Positions 21,010-31,100 of a stretch of 64,000 nt of DNA are shown piece after piece. The stretch is from Neisseria subflava (GTDB taxonomy: Bacteria; Pseudomonadota; Gammaproteobacteria; Burkholderiales; Neisseriaceae): positions 1,302,001 to 1,366,000 of the forward strand of contig NZ_CP073117.1 of the NCBI RefSeq assembly GCF_024205745.1, read 5' to 3'. The notes beneath the pieces are model-generated. The model did not search any database. It was not told where the DNA came from and saw only the letters and a list, made by a program, of their open reading frames with translations. The translations under genes and the position numbers were made by a program. The stretch's first letter is position 1. Each line of letters begins with the position of its first letter.

Positions 21010-22089
21010 TTATTTGGTAGAACGAATCAAGCTGTTGATATTATGGCCTTGCAGGTTTTTTTGCAGTTTTACAGCAGCTTCCTGCGGCATGGTGTTACTT
21101 TGAACTCGGTAAATGGTTTTGTCGCCGTTTTGCGATTCAACCACTTTGGAAGATACACCTAAAATAGCCAGTTTTGCACGTTGTGAGTCTGCGCTGGAGC
21201 GGTCTGCATATGAACCAAGTTGCAGAAAGGCTTTTTTACCGCTGTTGGCAGCTGCTTCGGCTTTTTCTGCTGACTGTTTACTTGCAGCGTTGTTGTTTTC
21301 TTTTGTTGCAGAGGCATTTGCTGCTTTGCGTGCTTTTTCGATGCTGCCGCTGTTGAGGATTTGCTCAGGTGTCGGCTTGTTTTGTTTCTTGGCTTCGGCC
21401 GCTTTTTTCTCGGCCAGTTTGCGCTCGGCACGCTCTTTTTGTTTGGCAGTCAGCTGGTCGGCTGCTTTTTTGTTTTTGGCAGCATTATCGGCAGTTTCTT
21501 TTTCCGCTTTGGCTTTTTCTGCGCGTTTTTTCTCTAACTCGGCTTTTTTCTCGGTCAGTTTTTTCTTAGTAGCTTCTTTTTCTGCTTCAGCTTTTGCAGC
21601 TTTTTCTTTGGCTTCACGTTCGGCTTTGTCGGCAGCAGTTTTGTCTGCTCTTTCTTTGGCTTCACGTTCGGCTTTATCGGTAGCGGCTTTCTCTGCTTTT
21701 TCTTTGGCTTCACGTTCTGCTTGTTCGGCTTTTTCCTGAGCTTCTTTTTCCGCTTGAGCTTTTTCTTCAGCCTCTTCTTTAGCTTTTGCTTCTTTCTCTG
21801 CCGCTTCTTTTTCTGCTTTTGCTTCTTTCTCTGCCGCTTCTTTTTCTGCTTTGGCTTTTTCTTCATCTGCTTGGGTAGATGAAGTGTCGGTAGCTGGGCG
21901 TTTCTCTGCTTTGTCCTGAGGTTTTAGGATTTCAGGTTCTTCGCTTTGTTTAGGCTGAGTCAGTTCTTTGAAAACGTTTTGGTTGCCTTGGTTCAAGAAG
22001 AACAAAATACCGGCAATAATACCTGTTGCCAGTATCAGGCCTAAAAAGAAACCGGCTAAGCCTTTGCCATATTGTGTAGATTTTTTCAT
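21010..22089 (-). CDS. SPOR-domain cell division/cell wall protein (FtsN-like) with long charged coil
   Basis: A 359-aa inner-membrane protein: short basic N terminus, one transmembrane helix (FFLGLILATGIIAGILFFL, about residues 14-32), about 200 residues of Ala/Glu/Lys-rich coiled coil, and a C-terminal SPOR domain (KAFLQLGSYADRSSADSQR, then TIYRVQSNTMPQEAAVKL). SPOR domains bind denuded septal peptidoglycan. The layout is that of FtsN or a related SPOR protein, but the short essential periplasmic motif of E. coli FtsN cannot be recognised. The coil is encoded by degenerate repeats, including an exact 33-bp tandem duplication (about 21784-21849). The stop overlaps the dsbA start region. Confidence 0.85.
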   Translation of the reverse strand: MKKSTQYGKGLAGFFLGLILATGIIAGILFFLNQGNQNVFKELTQPKQSEEPEILKPQDKAEKRPATDTSSTQADEEKAKAEKEAAEKEAKAEKEAAEKEAKAKEEAEEKAQAEKEAQEKAEQAEREAKEKAEKAATDKAEREAKERADKTAADKAEREAKEKAAKAEAEKEATKKKLTEKKAELEKKRAEKAKAEKETADNAAKNKKAADQLTAKQKERAERKLAEKKAAEAKKQNKPTPEQILNSGSIEKARKAANASATKENNNAASKQSAEKAEAAANSGKKAFLQLGSYADRSSADSQRAKLAILGVSSKVVESQNGDKTIYRVQSNTMPQEAAVKLQKNLQGHNINSLIRSTK

Positions 22090-22243
22090 GACTTACCTTG
22101 TAATAATGTGTTCAGACGGCCTGAAAGGAGACTGTCTGAGTTTGGATTCGATATTTTATCAATAACCGTTATAGACGGCAAAATCCTGATGCTTTGTTTA
22201 CTCTAGTTTTACTTAAACATAAAGATTCAGGCCGTCTGAAAAG

Positions 22244-23740
22244 TTAAAGAGCGCGACGGAAGCCGATGGCTTTCATCACATGTGTTTTGCTGACTTCTTC
22301 GTCGCCTGCCAAATCGGCAAGCGTACGGGCAACGCGCATGATGCGGTGGAAACTTCGGGCGGAAAGGGACAGTTTTTCGAGCATGGTTCCTAAGGCTTCT
22401 TGCGCTTCTTTTTGAATACAGGCTTTACCATCGAGCTCGCCGACACTCAGTTCTGCATTGACTTTGCCTTGTCTGTTGTATTGGATTTTGCGTGCGGCGG
22501 TAACGCGTTCCAATACGGTGGCACTGGATTCGCCAGCTTCCTGTTGCATCAGCTCGGCAGCGGAAAGGCTGGGTACTTCGATGGTTAAATCAATACGGTC
22601 GAGCAATGGCCCTGAAATTTTGTTGCGGTAGCGGGCAACGCTTTCAGGCGTGCAACGGCAAGGTTTGGACGGATGACCAAGATAGCCGCAAGGGCAGGGG
22701 TTCATGGCGGCGACAAGTTGGAACTTGGCCGGATAAACAGCTTGGCGAGCGGCGCGGGAAATATGGATTTCGCCGTTTTCCAAAGGTTCACGCAACACTT
22801 CTAATACTTTACGGTCAAATTCGGGCAATTCGTCTAAAAACAACACTCCGTGGTGTGCCAATGAGATTTCGCCCGGACGTGGGTCTGAACCGCCACCCAC
22901 CATGGCAGCCGAGCTGGCGCTGTGATGAGGGCTGCGGAAAGGACGGTTGCTGTCGAGTTGCTGTTGATGGTTGGGCAGGAGAGAACGCAACGCCCAGACT
23001 TCGACCAATTCGTCTTCGGTCAAAGGCGGGAGGATACCGGGCAAACGTTGCGAAAGCATGGATTTGCCCGTACCCGGAGGGCCCATCATCAGCAGGCTGT
23101 GTCCGCCTGCCGCTGCGATTTCCAAGGCGAGGCGAGCAGTATGTTGGCCTTTAACATCGGCTAAATCAGGAATTTTACTTTGTTCAGATGGCCTTTGCGT
23201 CAGCTTGCATTCGGTTTGTGTCAGCGGTTCGATACCGTTTAAATGCGCGGCCACTTCGCCTAAAGAACGTGCACCATAAACCGCGATACCGCGCATGACG
23301 GCAGCCTGTTCGGCATTTTCTTGCGGCAAGACGAACGAACGGCCTGCCTGCATTCCCTGCCATGCCATGGCCAGTGCGCCGCGTACGGGACGCAGCAGGC
23401 CGGACAGTGCCAATTCTCCGGCAAATTCATATTGCGAGAGCTTTTCAGGATTGATTTGTCCCGATGCGGCAAGAATGCCCAAGGCAATCGGCAAATCGAA
23501 ACGGCCGGATTCTTTTGGGAGGTCGGCCGGTGCGAGGTTGACGGTAATTTTCTTGGCGGGAAAGTCGAAGCCGCTTTGGATGATGGCGGCACGCACACGG
23601 TCGCGGCTTTCTTTGACTTCAGTATCGGGCAAACCGACGATATTGAAATGTGGCAAGCCGTTGGCAAGGTGGGCTTCCACTTCGACCAACGGCGCGTTCA
23701 TACCGCTTAAGGCGCGGCTGTAAACCAAAGCAAGCGACAT
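22244..23740 (-). CDS. comM: ComM-family AAA+ helicase (YifB/Mg-chelatase-like)
   Basis: A 498-aa hexameric AAA+ ATPase. The N-terminal 160 residues form the Lon-protease-like domain of the family (GLPHFNIVGLPDTEVKESR). The ATPase core has Walker A GPPGTGKS, HHSASSAAMVGGG, Walker B-like GVLFLDELPEF and the cysteine cluster NPCPCGYLGHPSKPCRC. ComM extends heteroduplex joints by branch migration during natural transformation. It fits with comE and comP elsewhere in this window, though it is transcribed separately. The gene ends in a DUS at 22229-22240 that lacks an inverted partner. Confidence 0.93.
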   Translation of the reverse strand: MSLALVYSRALSGMNAPLVEVEAHLANGLPHFNIVGLPDTEVKESRDRVRAAIIQSGFDFPAKKITVNLAPADLPKESGRFDLPIALGILAASGQINPEKLSQYEFAGELALSGLLRPVRGALAMAWQGMQAGRSFVLPQENAEQAAVMRGIAVYGARSLGEVAAHLNGIEPLTQTECKLTQRPSEQSKIPDLADVKGQHTARLALEIAAAGGHSLLMMGPPGTGKSMLSQRLPGILPPLTEDELVEVWALRSLLPNHQQQLDSNRPFRSPHHSASSAAMVGGGSDPRPGEISLAHHGVLFLDELPEFDRKVLEVLREPLENGEIHISRAARQAVYPAKFQLVAAMNPCPCGYLGHPSKPCRCTPESVARYRNKISGPLLDRIDLTIEVPSLSAAELMQQEAGESSATVLERVTAARKIQYNRQGKVNAELSVGELDGKACIQKEAQEALGTMLEKLSLSARSFHRIMRVARTLADLAGDEEVSKTHVMKAIGFRRAL

Positions 23741-23753
23741 GTTTCAGACGGCC

Positions 23754-24074
23754 TTATTCGGCAGCTTCAGTTTGTTGTTTGATTTCGGCAACAGCTTCTT
23801 CCGCAGCGGCTTCGGCAGCTTTCAAAGCAGCTTCTTCAGGCTCTTGAGCGGCTTCGAGTTTGGCCAAACGGGCTTCCAATTCGGCCAGTTTGGTACGGGT
23901 TTTAATCAAAACCTGTTGTTGGATGTCGAATTCTTCGCGGGTCACCAAATCCATGCGGTTGAACGCGCTGCCGAGCATGGCTTTAACGTTTTTTTCCATG
24001 TCTTTGGCAGGGCTGTTGGCGATGGTTTCGCTGATTTTGGAGCTGACTTCTTCAAAAAGTTGTTTGCCGAACAT
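23754..24074 (-). CDS. ubiK: UbiK-family ubiquinone biosynthesis accessory factor (BMFP/YqiC-like)
   Basis: A 106-aa helical protein. The N-terminal part MFGKQLFEEVSSKISETIANSPAKDMEKNVKAM and VTREEFDIQQQVLIKTRTKLAELEARLAKLE match the membrane-fusogenic trimeric coiled-coil family (UbiK/BMFP). UbiK assists the Ubi complex of ubiquinone synthesis. The tail is a longer Ala/Glu-rich stretch than in E. coli. The stop codon overlaps a DUS that fills the gap to comM, 13 bp away, so the two may be co-transcribed. Confidence 0.85.
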   Translation of the reverse strand: MFGKQLFEEVSSKISETIANSPAKDMEKNVKAMLGSAFNRMDLVTREEFDIQQQVLIKTRTKLAELEARLAKLEAAQEPEEAALKAAEAAAEEAVAEIKQQTEAAE

Positions 24075-24130
24075 AATCCGTATCCTTTATTCAGAATGTA
24101 TATAGAAATTCAAGTGGCTATTGTATAAGG

Positions 24131-24171
24131 AAAAAGGCCGTCTGAAAACGAGAATTTTTGAGACGGCTTTT
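24131..24171 (-). terminator. Degenerate DUS hairpin after the DUF1176 gene
   Basis: AAAAGGCCGTCTGAAAA faces TTTTTGAGACGGCTTTT. The right copy has lost part of the core (TGAGACGGCT), but the stem still forms and is A/T-tailed on both sides. Confidence 0.65.
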
Positions 24172-24199
24172 GCTTTCTGCCGTAAATATTCAACGTGTT

Positions 24200-25264
24200 T
24201 TAACGCTCAATACGGGTTTCAAAAATAGGCATCAGCCACGCGCCGCCTGCAAAGCCTTTGCATGAACCGGTGGTGTGTTCCTCATTACGGACAAAGGTTT
24301 TTCCGTCCCATACAGCCGTATTGCCAGACCAGCAATCGCCTATGCCGCGGCCTTTGAAGCTGCCGCTGAGTGTGGCTGTTTTTTCATCAAATCCGCCATG
24401 ACCGCCGTATGTCATTGGCGGTAGCACTTGTTCGATCTTGGTCAGTTCTTTGTTGGCAATGGCATAGTAACCACTGGTTTGATAAGCGCCGCCGATACAG
24501 GTGGCCTCTACCAATACTTGTTGTTTGTTGAGCGGATAAATACTTAGGCTGCGGTTCCAATGCATTTGCTCTTTATTGTGCAGGGCATAACAGTAATTAT
24601 CGTCGCTTTCGGAAACGCGGTTGCTCTCGCTCAAGAGCTTCATGACGGCGCGGTGGCGCGGTGTGTCCTGTTCCAGCATATAGCTTGCTTTTTGTGGTAC
24701 GGCAACGGCACGGATTACGGGTTTGGGCTGAGGATTTAATACGGCCTGACTGCTGTTGCCTTTGCGGATCAGCGCGGAGGGCGTATTCAGACGGCCTTGA
24801 AATTCGTCCGCTTTCAACATCGCCGCCGCTGCACCTTGGTCGGACAAGTGCCATTCATATTTTCCAGAGCGGATGCTGATTTTGCTCTCTTTTTTCAATG
24901 CTTCGAGTAAGGCGCTGGTTTGCGCGTTGCTCAATTTGCCTTGGCCTTTTTTATTGAACGCCAATTTGCCCAGTGATTTACCATTCAATACCAATTCGTT
25001 GTGTGCCGCAATGTTGGCAAGTTGTGCGTTATCGTCATTAAATGGCAGCAGGGAAACTTCGCCAATTACGGAGGCGTTCGCCCCTGCTTGTCGGGTAAAC
25101 AGGATAGAAACCGGCGGTTCTGTTTCATCTGCCTGATATCCGGCAAGACGGCAGGTGCCGGTATTGTCGCAAGCAATGTCCCAGTCTTTGTAATTTTGAT
25201 AAAAGCCTTGAGGCGGAGCAGCCAGTGCGGTGGCAGGCAAAACAGCCAGCAGCCATTTTTTCAT
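24200..25264 (-). CDS. DUF1176-family exported protein
   Basis: A 354-aa protein from ATG 25264 (MKKWLLAVLPATALAA), which begins a clean Sec signal peptide; a longer reading starts five codons earlier. The mature part opens with FYQNYKDWDIACDNTGTCRLAGYQ and ends with GGHGGFDEKTATLSGSFKGRGIGDCWSG and TTGSCKGFAGGAWLMPIFETRI, the pattern of the DUF1176 (invasion-associated-like) family. Six or more cysteines suggest disulfides in the periplasm. The function of the family is unknown to me. The gene stands alone between two DUS hairpins. Confidence 0.8.
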   Translation of the reverse strand: MKKWLLAVLPATALAAPPQGFYQNYKDWDIACDNTGTCRLAGYQADETEPPVSILFTRQAGANASVIGEVSLLPFNDDNAQLANIAAHNELVLNGKSLGKLAFNKKGQGKLSNAQTSALLEALKKESKISIRSGKYEWHLSDQGAAAAMLKADEFQGRLNTPSALIRKGNSSQAVLNPQPKPVIRAVAVPQKASYMLEQDTPRHRAVMKLLSESNRVSESDDNYCYALHNKEQMHWNRSLSIYPLNKQQVLVEATCIGGAYQTSGYYAIANKELTKIEQVLPPMTYGGHGGFDEKTATLSGSFKGRGIGDCWSGNTAVWDGKTFVRNEEHTTGSCKGFAGGAWLMPIFETRIER

Positions 25265-25390
25265 GATGTATTCTTTCAATTTTATTTATGTAGATTCACA
25301 AAGACAGCATAGCAATCCAAAATTTCGTTGCACTGTTTTTATGAAAATATGATGTGTCGTCCGTAAAAAGGTTTTGAATATTTAGATGTA

Positions 25391-25428
25391 AAAAGGCCGT
25401 CTGAAACTCCCGTTCAGACGACCTTTAT
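25391..25428 (-). terminator. DUS inverted-repeat terminator of metK
   Basis: AAAAGGCCGTCTGAA faces GTTCAGACGACCTTTATT (one C-to-A change in the core). It lies just past the metK stop; the minus-strand side ends in a run of T. Confidence 0.75.
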
Positions 25429-25435
25429 TATTTTT

Positions 25436-26605
25436 TTATACGCCTGCGGCTGCTTTCAATGCGGCTGCTTTGTCGGTGCGCTCCCAAGTAAATTCGGGCT
25501 CTTCGCGGCCAAAATGACCGTAGGCAGCGGATTTGCTGTAAATCGGGCGCAGCAGATCGAGCATTTGGACGATGCCTTTGGGGCGCAGGTCGAAATGTTC
25601 GCGAACCAGGGCAATCAGTTTTTCTTCGCTGATTTTGCCGGTGCCGAAGGTATCGATGGAAATCGAAGTCGGTTCGGCAACGCCGATGGCGTAGGAAACT
25701 TGGATTTGGCATTGGGTTGCCAAACCGGCGGCTACGATGTTTTTTGCAACATAGCGGCAGGCGTAAGCGGCGGAACGGTCCACTTTGGACGGGTCTTTGC
25801 CGGAGAATGCGCCGCCGCCGTGCGGAGCTGCGCCGCCGTAGGTATCGACGATGATTTTACGGCCGGTCAAACCGCAGTCGCCTTGCGGGCCGCCGATAAC
25901 GAAGCGGCCGGTCGGGTTGATCAGGTATTTGGTTTCGTCGGTCAGCATTTCAGACGGCAGAACCGGTTTGATGATGTGTTCGATCACGGCGTTTTTCAGC
26001 TCTTCGTAACCGATAGACGGATCGTGTTGGGTAGACAGGACGACAGTGTCGATGCGTTTTACTTTGCCGGTTTCGCTGTCGTAAACCACGGTCAGTTGGG
26101 CTTTGGCATCAGGGCGCAGCCAAGGCAGGCGGCCGTCTTTGCGCAATTCGCTTTGGCGTTGCATCAGGCGGTGGCTGTAATAGATGGCAAACGGCATCAG
26201 GGTAGGGGTTTCGTCACAGGCATAGCCGAACATCAAACCTTGGTCGCCCGCGCCTTGGTTCAAGTCGATGCCTTCGCCTTCGTTCACGCCTTGGGCGATG
26301 TCCGGAGATTGTTGGTCGTAGTACACGCCGACTGCGCAGCCGTTGGCGTCAAAGCCCAGCTCGGAGGAGTTGTAGCCGATGCGTTTGATGGTTTCGCGTG
26401 CGACTTTGATGTAGTCCACTTGGGCGGTGGTGGTGATTTCGCCTGCCAATACGCACAAGCCTGTGTTGACCAAGGTTTCTGCGGCGACACGCGCTTTGGG
26501 GTCTTGCGCCAAGATGGCATCCAAAATCGCATCGGATACTTGGTCGGCAACTTTATCCGGATGGCCTTCGGATACCGATTCGGAAGTAAACAGATATTCG
26601 CTCAT
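25436..26605 (-). CDS. metK: S-adenosylmethionine synthetase
   Basis: MetK joins methionine and ATP to make S-adenosylmethionine. The 389-aa length is standard. Signatures: [21 protein letters not shown] at the N terminus, [12 protein letters not shown] (ATP site), and [19 protein letters not shown] (phosphate-binding loop). It completes the methionine cycle with metE and metF found about 12-15 kb downstream. The 5' region contains a 7-bp hairpin (ACAAGTG/CACTTGT, 26701-26725) and, farther up on the same strand, a small-RNA-like unit; I see no known SAM riboswitch core. Confidence 0.97.
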   Translation of the reverse strand: MSEYLFTSESVSEGHPDKVADQVSDAILDAILAQDPKARVAAETLVNTGLCVLAGEITTTAQVDYIKVARETIKRIGYNSSELGFDANGCAVGVYYDQQSPDIAQGVNEGEGIDLNQGAGDQGLMFGYACDETPTLMPFAIYYSHRLMQRQSELRKDGRLPWLRPDAKAQLTVVYDSETGKVKRIDTVVLSTQHDPSIGYEELKNAVIEHIIKPVLPSEMLTDETKYLINPTGRFVIGGPQGDCGLTGRKIIVDTYGGAAPHGGGAFSGKDPSKVDRSAAYACRYVAKNIVAAGLATQCQIQVSYAIGVAEPTSISIDTFGTGKISEEKLIALVREHFDLRPKGIVQMLDLLRPIYSKSAAYGHFGREEPEFTWERTDKAAALKAAAGV

Positions 26606-26762
26606 TGCTATTCTTTCATTAAAAACAGGCTGCTGTGTTTTCAGACGGCCTTTTATTTCGGACAGCGGAAATCATAACAAAAACTCCGCTTTTTCTCTAT
26701 ACAAGTGAGAAACATTCGCACTTGTCTGCTGTTTCGGAATCCTGTTGCACGTTTCTTACAGG

Positions 26763-26920
26763 CAAAAAAATTCCCGCATTAAGCGGGTTTGGATTGCTCT
26801 GGCGAGCCACATCGGTTTTTCAACCGTCCACCTTACCTTTCTTTCGGAAAAGCAGGTTGGCATGGAATTCCCAACTCTTAATGCAGCGCGGATAGTAGCA
26901 GAAAAGCAGGTGTGCCGCAA
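26763..26920 (-). ncRNA. Candidate small RNA or long leader upstream of metK
   Basis: On the minus strand TTGCGG (26920-26915) and TACTAT (26897-26892) are 17 bp apart, and about 120 bases later CCCGC-TTAAT-GCGGG (26787-26773) is followed by seven T (26770-26764), a classic terminator. In between are further stems such as GTTGG/CCAAC (near 26853-26873) and CGGTT/AACCG (near 26813-26826). No convincing protein is encoded. It could be a free small RNA or an attenuated metK leader, with metK 157 bp farther on. I do not recognise the family. Confidence 0.45.
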
Positions 26921-26997
26921 TATATTTGCCCGAAGTCTGTTTTGTTCAGACGGCCTGTTTCGTTTACAATCTGTCCACTTCATTTTGGTAAAACCTT

Positions 26998-27873
26998 ATG
27001 CAAACGCTTGTTACCTTTGTTTTTAAATTTTTGGCCGCGCTACCTTTGGCTTGGTTGCACAAATTAGGCAACCTGCTCGGCGGTTTGGGTTTCCGCTTGC
27101 TGTCGAAAGATCGCCGGCGTGTTTTCGAAAACATGAAACTTGCCGGATTAAACCCGACGGACGAGGCGGTGAAAAAAGTTTTCCGTGAAACGGCAAAAGG
27201 CGGCTTGGAATTGCCGGTGGCGTTTTTCAGACGGCCTGAGGAAATTGAAAACCTGTTTGTCAGCGTCAATGGTTGGGAGCATGTTCAGACGGCCTTGAGT
27301 GCGGGCGAGGGTTTGCTGTTTATCACGCCGCACATCGGCAGCTACGATTTGGCGGGTCGCTACATCAGCCAGCAACTGCCGTTTCCGCTGACGGCGATGT
27401 ACAAACCGCCGAAAATCAAGGCTTTTGATGTGGTGATGCAGGCAGGGCGCGTGCGCGGCAAAGGCAAGACTGCGCCGACCAGTATTCAGGGAGTCAAACA
27501 AATCATCAAGGCCCTGCGCGGCGGCGAAGCGACCATTGTGTTGCCGGACCATGTACCGTCTCCGGAAGAAGGCGGCGACGGCGTCTGGGTGGACTTTTTC
27601 GGCAAACCTGCCTACACCATGACGTTGGCGGGCAAGCTGGCGCAAGTCAAAGGCGTGAAGGCTTTGTTTTTCTGCGGCGAGCGTCTGCCCGACGGCAAAG
27701 GCTTTGTCTTGCACATCGAGCCTTTGCGCGGTGAGTTGAACGGCGATAAGGAGAACGACGCGCGCGTGATCAATGAAAATACCGAATATTGGATACGCCG
27801 TTTTCCAGAACAATATTTGTTTATGTACAACCGCTACAAACATCCCGAAGGCGCGCCGTTGCCACCTGCTTGA
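26998..27873 (+). CDS. Lipid A biosynthesis acyltransferase (LpxL/HtrB family, probably LpxL2)
   Basis: A 291-aa inner-membrane acyltransferase that adds a secondary acyl chain to Kdo2-lipid A precursors. The N terminus is a membrane anchor (LVTFVFKFLAALPLAWL). The catalytic HX4D motif is HIGSYD, and TIVLPDHVPSPEEGGDGVWVDFFGKPAY is the second conserved block. As I remember the meningococcal genome, lpxL2 lies close to metK, as here, which favours LpxL2 over LpxL1; the paralogue assignment is inference. Two DUS cores lie inside the gene (about 27229 and 27285). Confidence 0.88.
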   Translation: MQTLVTFVFKFLAALPLAWLHKLGNLLGGLGFRLLSKDRRRVFENMKLAGLNPTDEAVKKVFRETAKGGLELPVAFFRRPEEIENLFVSVNGWEHVQTALSAGEGLLFITPHIGSYDLAGRYISQQLPFPLTAMYKPPKIKAFDVVMQAGRVRGKGKTAPTSIQGVKQIIKALRGGEATIVLPDHVPSPEEGGDGVWVDFFGKPAYTMTLAGKLAQVKGVKALFFCGERLPDGKGFVLHIEPLRGELNGDKENDARVINENTEYWIRRFPEQYLFMYNRYKHPEGAPLPPA

Positions 27874-27886
27874 GTCAGATAGATTC

Positions 27887-27917
27887 AAAACCTGCTTTGA
27901 GGGAAGCAGGTTTTTAT
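27887..27917 (+). terminator. Intrinsic terminator after the LpxL-like gene
   Basis: AAAACCTGCTT and AAGCAGGTTTTT form a stem with a short loop and a T run, 14 bases after the stop. Confidence 0.85.
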
Positions 27918-28008
27918 TTTGTGTGGGAATTAAGATCGAATAAAGCCGAAGTTCAAAAAGAAATACATCAAAGCCCAGCGTTTGCGCTGTCCACGATATT
28001 TAAACGGC

Positions 28009-28043
28009 AAAGGCCGTCTGAAAAGCGATTTCAGACGGCCTTT
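28009..28043 (+). terminator. DUS inverted-repeat terminator
   Basis: AAAGGCCGTCTGAAA and TTTCAGACGGCCTTT pair around a short loop about 90 bp after the first terminator, giving double insulation before recC. Confidence 0.8.
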
Positions 28044-28101
28044 ACCGTAATCTTTTGCCTTTTATTTTCATACGCTGCTGAACCGTTTGCCCTGATGGCA
28101 T

Positions 28102-28111
28102 TATAATGCGC
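28102..28111 (+). promoter_or_regulatory. Consensus -10 with GCGC discriminator before recC
   Basis: TATAATGCGC lies about 26 bp before the recC start. No good -35 hexamer is visible at the right distance. The same ten bases recur at 34919-34928 and 56411-56420. Confidence 0.4.
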
Positions 28112-28136
28112 GTAATTGTTTTTTTGATGGCATGTC

Positions 28137-31100
28137 ATGTTTTATCTCTTTCAATCCGACCGTTTGGAATCGCTTGCCGAAATGTGCGCGCGTATTCATC
28201 AGGCTTCGCCCTTGGACTCTGTATTGGCGCAGGAAGAAGTGGTGGTACAGAGCCAGGGTATGCGGCGTTATCTGAATGTGTTTTTTGCGCGCGAACTCGG
28301 CGTGGCGGCGAATTTGAAGTTCAGCCTGCCTGCCGGTTTGGCGTGGCAGCTGATGCGCAAATTGGTTCCCGATGTGCCGCCGCTCAGTCCGTTTTCGCCT
28401 GAAGTCATGCGCTGGCGTTTGCTGGATTTGTTCCGCAGCGAAGCGTTTCAGACAGCCCCGGAATACGAAAACGTGCGCCTGAAGCTGGAAAGTTATTTGC
28501 ATAGCTCGGCATCGGCGGATTATCAGCTTGCCGGACAGATGGCGGATATTTTCGACCAATATTTAGTGTACCGCCCGGATTGGATTGATGCGTGGCAGGC
28601 AGGGAAGCTGCTGGGTTTGGGCGATGATGAGGATTGGCAGGCGCGACTGTGGCGTTATTTGGACGATGGCAGCCAATCTGCGCCGCATCGCGTGGCCTTG
28701 TGGGAAAAGCTGTTGGTGCAGTTGGATAAATCGGTCTTGCCGCAAAGGTTTTTTGTATTCGGCATTTCGACAATGGCGCCGATGTATCTGCAACTCTTGC
28801 ACCAAATTTCCAAGCATTGCGATGTGTTTGTGTTTGCGCTCAACCCGAGCAGCCAATATTGGGGCGAGGTTATCGACGAAGCGCAGATTTTGAAAAGGGG
28901 CGATGAGGCGGATTTGTCGCAGGCAGGGCATCCGCTGTTGGCCTCTTTGGGCAAGCAGGGGCGTGATTTCTTTGATTTTTTGTCGGAAGTGGAAACCGAG
29001 CAGGATATTCAGGTTTATGAAGAGGGAAAAGACGATACCTTATTGCATTGCCTGCAAAACGATATTCAAAACTTAATCATGCCGTCTGAACGCTTGTATC
29101 AACAGGAAGAAAGTGAAGCAGGTTTGGTTCAAGTCCATGATGCGGACGGCAATCCAGTGTATGTCGAGCCGGACAAGCTGTTGAATGACGGCTCCGTCAA
29201 AATCGTCGCGGCACACAGCCCTTTGCGCGAATTGCAGATTTTGAAAGAAGAGTTGTCGCTGGTGTTGCAAAATAATCCCGATTGGCAGCCGCACGATATT
29301 GCCGTGTTGACACCAAACATCGAGCCGTACAGCCCGTTTATCGAAGCCGTTTTTGGACAGGCGCACGCAGGCAGCCAGGCTTTACCGTATTCGATTTCGG
29401 ATGTGAAACTCAGCCGCCGTCAGCCGTTGCTGTATGCTTTGGCGCAAACTTTGGACTTGCTGGAAAGCCGGTTTGAAGTGGACAAGGTTTTGCCTTTGCT
29501 GGAAAGCCGGTTGGTGTTGCAACGCTTCGGTTTGAGTGAGGAAGATGTGCCGCTGCTGCATGAGACTGTTGCCGGATTAAATGTGCATTGGGGTTTGGAC
29601 CAAACCATGCGCGAGGGTAAAGACAACCTCTTTACTTGGCAGCAGGCGGTAGAGCGTTTGGCCTTGGGCTGGATGCTGCCTGAAGGCGGCAACGGCATGT
29701 GGCAGGGTGTGAGCGCGTGGCATAGCAACGTCAACCAGCTGGACGTGTTCAGCGGCTTTGCCGAATTTATCCGTACTTTGGCCGATATGGCGGCGCAATG
29801 GCAAGCGCCTGCCAATGTGGAAAGTTGGGTGCAGCGTTGCCGTGATTTGCTGGAGAAACTGTTTGCTCCGGATACGGACGACCAATACGCCAAGCAGCAG
29901 TTTGAGCAGTCTTTGGCGAAATGGCAGGAAGAGGTGCAGTTGGCCGGATTTGACGGATTGTTGCCGTGTAAAACCGTTATCCGCCATATCCGCCGCTTTT
30001 TGGACAGCGAAAGCCAAGCCGGATTTTTGAGCGGCGGCATCACTTTTTGCAGTATGGTGCCGATGCGCAGCCTGCCGTTTAAAATGGTTTGCCTGTTGGG
30101 TTTGAATGACGGCGATTTTCCGCGCAATACCAAAGCGGCGGTGTTCGACCTGATTGCCAAACATCCGAAAAAAGGCGACCGCGCCCGCCGCGACGACGAC
30201 CGTTATCTCTTCCTCGAAGCCTTAATCAGCGCGCGCGAAATGCTGTATTTGTCTTATATCGGCCGCGATATACGCAATGATGCCGAGTTCGCGCCGTCCT
30301 CGTTAATCAGCGAGTTGCTGGATACTATTGCCGCCATGACGGGGAAAAGCGGGCGCGAGTTGTCGGAGAAATGGGTGAAACATCATCCTTTGCAGGCTTT
30401 TTCACGCCGTTATTTCCAAAAGGACGCGCTTTCAGACGGCCTCTTCAGTACGCGCCAAGATTACGCTGATGCGTTGAACCAACCGCCAGCGGAAGCGCAA
30501 CCGTTTTTCCTTGAGGCCTTAAATCAGGAAGAGCCGGGCAAAACCATTCATCAGGGCGAGCTCATCAGTTTTTGGCGCAACCCTGTCAAAGTTTGGCTGA
30601 AGAGAAATTTAAGCTGGGATCAGCCGTATTTGGACGGCGCATGGGAGTCTGCCGAACCGTTTGAGCCGCAACATGAGGGTCGGATTGCCGATGCCTATTT
30701 GGATGCGCGGCGCACAGGGGAAGATTTTGAAGATACGGCCATTCGGCTGAATGCCGAAAGCCTGATGCCGGTAGGCGAATTGGGCGGTTTGTGGCAGAAG
30801 CAGTATCAGATATCTGCGAAAAACGTAGATGCCGAGCTGATACGCAGCGACAAAAGGCCGTCTGAACCTTATGAAGAACACTTTGACGATTTGGTTTTAC
30901 AAGGCACCATCGGCAATCTTTATGAATGCGGCCGCATTGTGTTCCAAAACCAAAAAGACAATGCGCCCAACCGTGTTGCCCGTTTATTGGAGCATTTGAT
31001 TTTTTGCGCCGTCGCCCCTCAATCCGTTGCAAACCGACAAACCCATATTGTCAGCTTGGGACGGACCGAAACCTATGCTGCCATCGAGCAACAAACAGCA

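Noticed and set aside
26756-26983. A 75-codon minus-strand ORF upstream of metK
   Set aside because: It coincides with the candidate small RNA, includes its terminator region and has no family resemblance or ribosome site.
26606-26997. A SAM riboswitch controlling metK
   Set aside because: The region has hairpins, but none shows the SAM-I, SAM-II or SAM/SAH conserved core as I know them. It is reported only as an unidentified small-RNA-like unit.
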